This document shows positions 12,539 to 18,350 of a stretch of 18,350 bases of DNA, one piece after another. The translations under genes and the position numbers were made by a program. Below the pieces are notes generated by a model. That model saw only the letters and a program-made list of their open reading frames with translations, did not search any database and was not told where the DNA came from. Every line of letters begins with the position of its first letter. Position 1 is the first letter of the stretch. This DNA is from Candidatus Methanoperedens sp. (GTDB taxonomy: Archaea > Halobacteriota > Methanosarcinia > Methanosarcinales > Methanoperedenaceae), in assembly GCA_023249275.1 (NCBI GenBank), contig JAHFCV010000022.1, positions 1-18,350 on the forward strand. The letters run 5' to 3'.

Positions 12539-13846
12539 ATGATACCAATGATAAGAACCCATTACTCCACACAAATAACACCTGAAATGAACGGCAGCAG
12601 CGTCACCATATGCGGCTGGGCGCACGAGATACGCGACCTCGGGGGGATTACATTCCTTGTAGTCCGCGACCGAGAAGGGCTTGTGCAGGTTACGCTTTTT
12701 AAAAAGACCATAGATAAAAACGTGCTTGAAACCGTGCGCGCTCTCTCCCGCGAGTCCGTGGTGGCGGTTACTGGAAATGTCAAGAAAGAAGCAAAGGCGC
12801 CCAACGGTTATGAGCTTGTCCCGACAGCCGTTACCGTGCTCGGAAAAGCGGATTCGCCACTGCCAATGGACACAACAGGCAAAGTGGACGCCGACCTTGA
12901 TACAAGGCTTGATGTAAGGTTCATGGACATGCGCCGCCTTCCTACACAATCTATTTTCAGGATAAGGCACCTCATTCTCAAGAGCGTCAGGGAATACCTT
13001 GACAATGAAGGATTTGTTGAAATAACAACGCCAAAAGTTGTAGCCACTGCCACCGAGGGAGGAACAGCCCTTTTCCCCATAACGTATTTTGAACGCGAGG
13101 CATTCCTTAACCAGAGCCCGCAGTTATTCAAGCAGTTGATGATGTCTGGCGGGCTTGACCGCGTATTTGAGATAGGTCCGATTTTCAGGGCTGAGGAACA
13201 CGATACGCGGAAGCACTTAAACGAGGCGACATCCATCGATATAGAGGCGAGTTTCCTCGATAATGAAGATGTAATGGTCATTCTTGAGAACCTTGTTAAA
13301 TATGTTTATACTTATGTTGCAGAAAAAGGGTCAAACCACCTGAAGAACATCGGAGTAGAGCTCAAAATCCCGCAAACACCATTTAAGCGCATTACCTACG
13401 ACGAGGCGATAAAGCTCGCAAGCGATAACGGTGAACAAATAGAATGGGGCGAAGACCTGACCACGGAGTCGGAACACTCAATCGGAAAAACGATAGGTGA
13501 GCATTATTTCATAGTGGGCTGGCCTTCAAAAATAAAACCTTTCTATGCCCTGCCTTATGAAGATAAGCCGGAAATATGCCGTGGATTTGATATGATGCAC
13601 CCGCGCATGGAACTTTCATCGGGAGCGCAGCGCGTGCATTCGTATGAGATGCTTCGCGACAGGATAACAGCGCAAGGATTGAACGCAGACGGGTTTGATT
13701 TCTATCTCAAAGCCTTCAAATATGGCATGCCGCCCCATTCAGGCTGGGGTCTGGGCGCCGAAAGGCTGCTTATGACAATGCTTGGAATCGAGAACATTCG
13801 TGAAGTGGTGTTGTTCCCGCGTGACAGAAAGCGTTTGTCCCCATAA
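12539..13846 (+). CDS. aspS: Aspartyl-tRNA synthetase, archaeal type, probably non-discriminating
   Basis: Full length (435 aa) class II synthetase with an N-terminal OB anticodon domain and a catalytic core. Motif 2 is FRAEEHDT (216-223), motif 3 is GWGLGAERLLMTMLG near 402, and GGTALFPITYFEREAFLNQS is also highly conserved. It charges Asp onto tRNA-Asp. In the anticodon domain, His29 (GWAHEIRDLGG) and Pro88 (KAPNGYE) stand where discriminating archaeal enzymes have Trp and Lys. The His/Pro pair marks enzymes that also charge tRNA-Asn, which an amidotransferase then corrects. The start is 12539, or ATG 12548. Only a weak ribosome site is present; a TATA-like TAATAATACA about 25 bases upstream allows a leaderless message. 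Confidence 0.93.
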   Translation: MIPMIRTHYSTQITPEMNGSSVTICGWAHEIRDLGGITFLVVRDREGLVQVTLFKKTIDKNVLETVRALSRESVVAVTGNVKKEAKAPNGYELVPTAVTVLGKADSPLPMDTTGKVDADLDTRLDVRFMDMRRLPTQSIFRIRHLILKSVREYLDNEGFVEITTPKVVATATEGGTALFPITYFEREAFLNQSPQLFKQLMMSGGLDRVFEIGPIFRAEEHDTRKHLNEATSIDIEASFLDNEDVMVILENLVKYVYTYVAEKGSNHLKNIGVELKIPQTPFKRITYDEAIKLASDNGEQIEWGEDLTTESEHSIGKTIGEHYFIVGWPSKIKPFYALPYEDKPEICRGFDMMHPRMELSSGAQRVHSYEMLRDRITAQGLNADGFDFYLKAFKYGMPPHSGWGLGAERLLMTMLGIENIREVVLFPRDRKRLSP

Positions 13847-13938
13847 ATTATTTAACTTAATAAGATATGTCTGATGTGCAAAAAGTCAATTACCAAAAAC
13901 TATTTGGCTGTTTTTGCCGTAGAGTACGAGGGATATAG

Positions 13939-14613
13939 ATGAGCACTGAAAGGGATATTATAATAGAGAGACTTGAGCAAAAGCTGGCTGCCAGGGATAA
14001 TGAGATTGCAAAGATGCAGGAGTCTTTACGAGAGTCCATCATCCTTGAAATGGAGAAACGATTTACGGATAAGATAAAACTTCGGGAATCCACACTCGAT
14101 GAGCTCAGTAAGAAATTCGGTGAAAAAGTCAATGAGATTATCGAGATGAACCGCTCCCTCAGGGACTCCCTGCTCGAACAGCGAAAGCTGGAGAAAGATT
14201 CAGTACGGGAATGCACGAACCGGATGGATCGGCTTGAAAGGCGGCTGGTAGAACTTAACAGCTCATACGACGGCGTAATGAAAGAACTTCTTGACCAGAA
14301 ATCAATAATCCAGGAACTGACAGCCAAAAAAGTTGTAAAAGAAGAGCCAATCACCAGGCACGAGGTTAAGCAAGAAGTAAAACCTAAGGCAGAAACAAAG
14401 CCGGCTGAGAAAACAAGACCAAAAACTGAATACATCGTTGCTGACAACTATATACCAAAAGAGAAGAGAAAACAGGCGCCCATCATTGAAGCTGAAGAAA
14501 AGACAATTGTAGCTGATGAAAAGGAGAATGTACAATTAAAAAAGCCGCCTCTCAAGAAGAGTGAAAAGGTAATGGAAGGGGTGGAAATAGTAGAAACCTT
14601 GAAAAAGAGGTAA
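13939..14613 (+). CDS. Coiled-coil protein upstream of smc, 224 aa
   Basis: Residues 1 to about 130 are almost continuous charged coiled coil (for example ERLEQKLAARDNEIAKMQES). The remainder is a Lys/Glu/Pro-rich, probably disordered tail with short hydrophobic islands (TEYIVADNYIPKEKRK). There is no signal peptide or membrane segment, so it is cytoplasmic. I recognise no family. Its stop is three bases before the smc start codon, which strongly suggests co-transcription and perhaps a role with the condensin-like SMC complex (inference). The ATG follows GAGGGA at a normal distance. ATG 13867 is in frame but is separated from it by TAG at 13936-13938. Confidence 0.75.
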   Translation: MSTERDIIIERLEQKLAARDNEIAKMQESLRESIILEMEKRFTDKIKLRESTLDELSKKFGEKVNEIIEMNRSLRDSLLEQRKLEKDSVRECTNRMDRLERRLVELNSSYDGVMKELLDQKSIIQELTAKKVVKEEPITRHEVKQEVKPKAETKPAEKTRPKTEYIVADNYIPKEKRKQAPIIEAEEKTIVADEKENVQLKKPPLKKSEKVMEGVEIVETLKKR

Positions 14614-14616
14614 ATA

Positions 14617-17600
14617 GTGCATATCAAAGAGATCGAGCTTCAAAACTTCAAATCGTTCGGTAAAAAAGTAAAAATCCCTTTCTTTGATGATTTCACTACC
14701 ATTTCCGGCCCAAACGGAAGCGGGAAATCCAATATAATCGACGGTATTCTTTTTGCGCTCGGGCTCTCAAGTTCAAGGGTTTTAAGGGCAGAGAAACTGA
14801 CCGACCTCATTTATAATGGCGATGGCTCACGAACAAGGGATTTTGCCCAGGTGACTATCAGCTTTGATAACAAAGACCGGGAGATGCCGGTAGATTCTGA
14901 TGAGTTGGTAATTACCCGGAAGGTAAGACAAACAGAATCAGGGTATTACAGTTATTATTATTTTAATGAAAAAGCGGTGAGCCTGGCTGACATACATAAC
15001 TACCTGTCAAAAGCCAAGATAACCCCTGAAGGTTATAACGTGGTTATGCAGGGGGACGTTACAGCCATAATTGAAATGTCGGTTACGGAAAGACGCAAGA
15101 TTATCGATGAGATTGCGGGAGTGGCAGAGTTTGATGATAAAAAAGAACAGGCATTGAACGAACTTGAGATTGTGCGCGAGAGGATTGAGCGGGTGGACAT
15201 CATACTTGCAGAGGTCGAAGACCAGTTGACAAAACTCAGGCAGGAACGCGACCAGGCTTTGAAATACCAGTCATTGCGGGATGAGAAACGAAAATATGAA
15301 GGATACATCCTGCTGGCTAAACTCAAGGATGCAAAAAATGAACTGGATAAACTCACAGCAGAGCTTCAGGATAAAGAATCTAAAAAAGAAGATGTTATAA
15401 AACAGGTTGACCAGCGAAAACTGGAACTGCGCGAAATTGAGGAAAAACTTTCAAATTTGAACTCCCTTATAATCCAGAAAGGCGAAGATGAACAGATAGC
15501 CCTCAGAAAAGAGATTGAATCCATAAGGGGCGAGATATCCCGGTGTAACAGTACTATTGAGCTTGCTGAGAATGAAATAAATGATATCGAGTCACAGAAA
15601 AGAAAAGCTTTCCTTGAGATTGATGATATCCAGGGCAAAGTTGCGCAATTCAGCGAAAAATTAAATGAAGAAACGCTCAGGAAAGATACAATCTCCAATG
15701 AGATTAATGATAAAAACACGCGATTGCTGGTTATAAAAAGCAATATTGCGGAAGTGGATGCCAGGTTTGCCAAGACGCGTGATAAACTCGCAGAGGCAAA
15801 ACAGAACCTTGAGACGTTGAAAAACCAGAAGAACGAACTCATGCGTGAAGAAGACCGCCTGCTTGATGCGATAAGGCGAAAGTCGGATGAGGCAAGAGAC
15901 CGGGAGCTTGAGATACAGGATTCTTTGTCCAAGATAAGCTCTGCGGATTTTGATGCGGATAACGCCAGGACACAGGTAGAAGAAACAAATGCCAAGAAGA
16001 AGGAAGTGGCAAAAGACGCCTTTGACCTTGAGAAAAACAGGGCGCAGATAAAAAGCGTGATAGCGGACATCGAGAGCCAGCTTCGGACATTACAGCAGGA
16101 GTATGCAAAATCCGAGGCGAGAATAAAAGCTGCGGCTGAGCTTAATTACAGCGAGCCTGTGGAGTCTATCCTTCGCGCAAAGAAAAACAAGGAACTTCCC
16201 GGTATTTACGGGACGATAGCGGAACTCGGGAAAGTGGATAAAAAGTACTCCGTGGCACTTGAGATAGCGGCGGGCGCGCGTATGCAGTCTGTTGTTGTGG
16301 ATAATGACGAGGACGCTGCCAGGGCGATTAATTACCTCAAAGAAAAACGTCTTGGGAGGGTGACTTTCCTGCCCCTTAACAAGATGGAGGCGATGCACAA
16401 GCTGTCCGGAGTGGAAAAAGAAGGCGTTATCGACTATGCGATTAACCTTGTTAATTATGATAAAAAATTTGACCCGGCGTTCTGGTATGTTTTCAAGGAC
16501 ACGCTGGTTTCAGATAACATGACAACGGCAAGGCGGCTCATGGGCGGGAGGCGTCTTGTGACGCTTGAAGGGGAATTGATTGAGAAAGCGGGAGCAATGA
16601 CCGGCGGCACGATACGATCAAAACTCTCATTTGCCTCGGGCGAAGCTGAAAACATTAAAAAAATTGCAGAAGAGATAACAGAATATGAAGGCAGGCGTAA
16701 ATCTGCCCTGAACAAACTTGAAAAGTTCGAGGAACACCTGGAGGCTGTAAAGAGCCAATCCAATGGTTTTGAGAATGAGCTGACAAAACTTGAGATGCAG
16801 ATGACCGAGATCAAGAGCCGTGGCACGCGGCTGGCTGAACTCATAGAAACAAGGAAAAAGGAACTCAAAGAAATAGAAGTTGCGCGCATAGCGATAAAGA
16901 AGGATATGGACAGTATCGAAGAGCAAAAGCGAGAGAAAGATGCGGCAGTTAATACACTATTAGAAGAGATAGCCAGGACCGAAGAGCAAATGATCGGCTC
17001 GCAAATCCCCGAGCTTAACAACAAGGCATCAGCGATAGAGGAAGAAATCCAGAGGCTTGATGGAAGGCTTCGGGATATTGAATCAGGAATCAATGCAATT
17101 ACACTTGAGCGCAAGTATGCACAGGCAAAAATTGACGAGACAAAAGAACGGCTCACTCTTCTTGATAAAAAGAAAAGCGAACACAGGGAAAGGATTAATG
17201 GCTCAAAAGAGCGAACCAAAACACTGGAATCCGAACTGGAGGTCAGGAACGCCAGGGAAAAGGAACTGGGCGGGGAACTGCTGGAACTTCAAAACAAGCG
17301 GGCGCTGGTACAGAAAGAACAATCTTCAATCAAGGAAAGGTTTGAGGATATACTGAGAATGCAGAACGATATGGAACGGAATTTGCTGGCGCTCTATTCT
17401 ACAAAAGAGGCTCTGACCGAACAGATAATCAAGCTGGATAATGAAATCGCAGGACTTGGCATAAACCGTGATGAAGATGTCCCGTCTTCCGAATCCATAG
17501 CTTCGCGGATAGCCGCGCTTACGCGGGCAATGGAGAAACTTGAACCTGTTAACATGAGGGCGATTGATGAGTATAATGAAGTGGAGAACAGGCAAAAAGA

Positions 17601-18129
17601 CCTGAAATCACGGCGCGATATACTTTTCCATGAAAGGGAGGAGCTGCTGCTCAGAATCAAGAAGTACGAAGAGCTGAAAAAAGAAGCTTTTATGGATACC
17701 TTCAATGGCGTGAATGAACAGTTCAAACGTGTTTTTGCGGAGTTATCAGACGGCACTGGCTCGCTTTTCCTTGAAAACCCCGATGAACCTTTCTCAGGCG
17801 GGATGACCATAAAGGCGCAGCCATCAGAGAAGACTTTGCAGCGTCTTGAGGCTATGTCGGGAGGGGAAAAAAGCCTGACTGCCCTGTCTCTCCTTTTCGC
17901 TATCCAGCAGTACAGACCTGCGCCTTTCTATGCGTTTGATGAGATTGATATGTTCCTTGACGGCATGAACGCAGAAAGGGTGGCAAAACACATCATGACA
18001 TCAGCCGCAAACGCGCAGTTTATTGTTGTATCACTGCGCAAACCCATGATTGAGGCTGCTAAACGCACGATAGGCGTGGCTATGCAGGAGAATAATATAT
18101 CCAGTATTACCGGGATTAAGTTGAATTGA
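14617..18129 (+). CDS. smc: Chromosome segregation protein SMC, 1170 aa
   Basis: A complete SMC ATPase. The N-terminal head has Walker A GPNGSGKSNI (31-40). Long coiled coils run from about 160 to 510 and 670 to 1010. The hinge lies at about 527-665, starting LPGIYGTIAELGKV and including GAMTGGTIRSK. The C-terminal head carries the ABC signature MSGGEKSLTALSLLF (from 1080), Walker B FYAFDEID with Asp1108 and Glu1109, and the D-loop region MFLDGMNAERVAKH. SMC dimers with ScpA/ScpB kleisin partners organise and segregate the chromosome. It starts with GTG, preceded by AGAGGT and three bases after the coiled-coil gene. A downstream scpA, often found in related genomes, is absent; the IS begins 104 bases later. 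Confidence 0.97.
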   Translation: MHIKEIELQNFKSFGKKVKIPFFDDFTTISGPNGSGKSNIIDGILFALGLSSSRVLRAEKLTDLIYNGDGSRTRDFAQVTISFDNKDREMPVDSDELVITRKVRQTESGYYSYYYFNEKAVSLADIHNYLSKAKITPEGYNVVMQGDVTAIIEMSVTERRKIIDEIAGVAEFDDKKEQALNELEIVRERIERVDIILAEVEDQLTKLRQERDQALKYQSLRDEKRKYEGYILLAKLKDAKNELDKLTAELQDKESKKEDVIKQVDQRKLELREIEEKLSNLNSLIIQKGEDEQIALRKEIESIRGEISRCNSTIELAENEINDIESQKRKAFLEIDDIQGKVAQFSEKLNEETLRKDTISNEINDKNTRLLVIKSNIAEVDARFAKTRDKLAEAKQNLETLKNQKNELMREEDRLLDAIRRKSDEARDRELEIQDSLSKISSADFDADNARTQVEETNAKKKEVAKDAFDLEKNRAQIKSVIADIESQLRTLQQEYAKSEARIKAAAELNYSEPVESILRAKKNKELPGIYGTIAELGKVDKKYSVALEIAAGARMQSVVVDNDEDAARAINYLKEKRLGRVTFLPLNKMEAMHKLSGVEKEGVIDYAINLVNYDKKFDPAFWYVFKDTLVSDNMTTARRLMGGRRLVTLEGELIEKAGAMTGGTIRSKLSFASGEAENIKKIAEEITEYEGRRKSALNKLEKFEEHLEAVKSQSNGFENELTKLEMQMTEIKSRGTRLAELIETRKKELKEIEVARIAIKKDMDSIEEQKREKDAAVNTLLEEIARTEEQMIGSQIPELNNKASAIEEEIQRLDGRLRDIESGINAITLERKYAQAKIDETKERLTLLDKKKSEHRERINGSKERTKTLESELEVRNAREKELGGELLELQNKRALVQKEQSSIKERFEDILRMQNDMERNLLALYSTKEALTEQIIKLDNEIAGLGINRDEDVPSSESIASRIAALTRAMEKLEPVNMRAIDEYNEVENRQKDLKSRRDILFHEREELLLRIKKYEELKKEAFMDTFNGVNEQFKRVFAELSDGTGSLFLENPDEPFSGGMTIKAQPSEKTLQRLEAMSGGEKSLTALSLLFAIQQYRPAPFYAFDEIDMFLDGMNAERVAKHIMTSAANAQFIVVSLRKPMIEAAKRTIGVAMQENNISSITGIKLN

Positions 18130-18233
18130 CTATCAACCGGCAGCTTCGCAACTTTACAGAACAACGAATTGCAGCCATCGCAATGAGTATTTTCATCAAA
18201 AATTTCCTGGTCAGAAGCATATAATACTTTTAA

Positions 18234-18350
18234 CTTGACTTCGCCACTTACGGCTAAGTAAAACGTATTTTTATCACCTTATACAATTTGCCAGATGGCT
18301 TTTACCAGCGTAATTTCAGACTATCATCATCATATTTTTTGATAAAATCC
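18234..18350 (-). mobile_element. IS element 3' end, right copy (partial transposase C-terminus)
   Basis: This is the inverted counterpart of positions 2-118, 117 bases with mismatches only at left positions near 34, 104 and 115. The minus strand again reads DFIKKYDDDSLKLRW and stop. The similarity ends at 18234, where smc-downstream sequence begins. The two copies therefore point their 3' ends toward each other across the window. They are close but not identical, so they are separate IS copies, not one sequence copied by an assembly fold-back. Confidence 0.7.

Noticed and set aside
13867..13938. 24-codon ORF directly before the coiled-coil gene
   Set aside because: It is in frame with the next gene and ends in TAG immediately before its ATG, but it has no ribosome site and a composition unlike a conserved peptide. 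It is probably leader sequence.
15366..17219. Long Ser-rich minus-strand open frames within smc
   Set aside because: Their Ser/Phe-rich composition is the antisense of Glu/Lys-rich coiled coil, with no independent start signals.
18130..18233. Start of an scpA gene after smc
   Set aside because: The plus-strand frame TINRQLRNFTEQRIAAIAM reaches a stop before the IS and does not resemble the ScpA N-terminus.
1..18350. Linear replicon with terminal inverted repeats (Borg-like or viral)
   Set aside because: The repeats start inside a transposase-like reading frame, and the interior carries ordinary housekeeping genes (aspS, smc) with a broken protease gene at one edge. No replication or structural phage genes are present. 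IS copies explain the repeats more simply.

Overview
The window looks like chromosomal DNA of a methanogen-related euryarchaeon, most likely Methanosarcinales and possibly close to Candidatus Methanoperedens. This placement is an inference from gene content: an archaeal-type (probably non-discriminating) aspartyl-tRNA synthetase, the archaeal purine enzyme family PurP, an archaeal-type SMC, TATA-box promoters and at least one apparently leaderless start. No rRNA, tRNA or CRISPR array was seen, and no gap between genes exceeds 300 bases.

Both window ends carry the same sequence in inverted orientation: 117 bases, 3 mismatches. Each copy holds the last 15 codons of an apparent transposase plus its 3' non-coding end, so the window is bounded by the inward-facing 3' ends of two insertion-sequence (IS) copies. 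At the left the IS cuts a ClpP-class (SDH family) protease gene. At the right it sits 104 bases after smc, where scpA is often found.

Layout. 119-544: truncated protease gene. 525-1865 (-): two unrecognised genes. 1952-3495 (-): a secreted coiled-coil/beta-repeat protein and a small lipoprotein, ending in a clear hairpin terminator. 3695-4435 (+): divergent membrane-anchored winged-helix regulator with a leaderless GTG start. 4447-7063 (+): a possible leader ORF, a PurP paralog and a bifunctional mannose-1-phosphate guanylyltransferase/isomerase whose only sensible start codon is ATA. 7089-7535 (-): RDD membrane protein. 7579-9520 (-): a compact five-gene sulfur-relay operon (E1-like adenylyltransferase, TusA, three DsrE/F/H-like proteins). 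9676-9738: a bulged inverted repeat. 9751-11901 (-): DUF6448, antibiotic-monooxygenase-like, cation-efflux and DUF488 genes, apparently one operon. 12063-12371 (+): small cupin. 12539-18129 (+): aspartyl-tRNA synthetase, a coiled-coil protein and SMC.

Three parts deserve most attention. The 2-3.5 kb secreted/lipoprotein pair with its divergent membrane regulator looks like a cell-surface system with its own control. The sulfur-relay operon pairs an E1-like enzyme with TusA and a full DsrEFH set, but no DsrC/TusE or MoaD-like partner is adjacent. The unusual translation starts lie ahead of purP and manC. The IS-bounded ends most likely mark assembly break points, though the biological insertion into the protease gene appears real.
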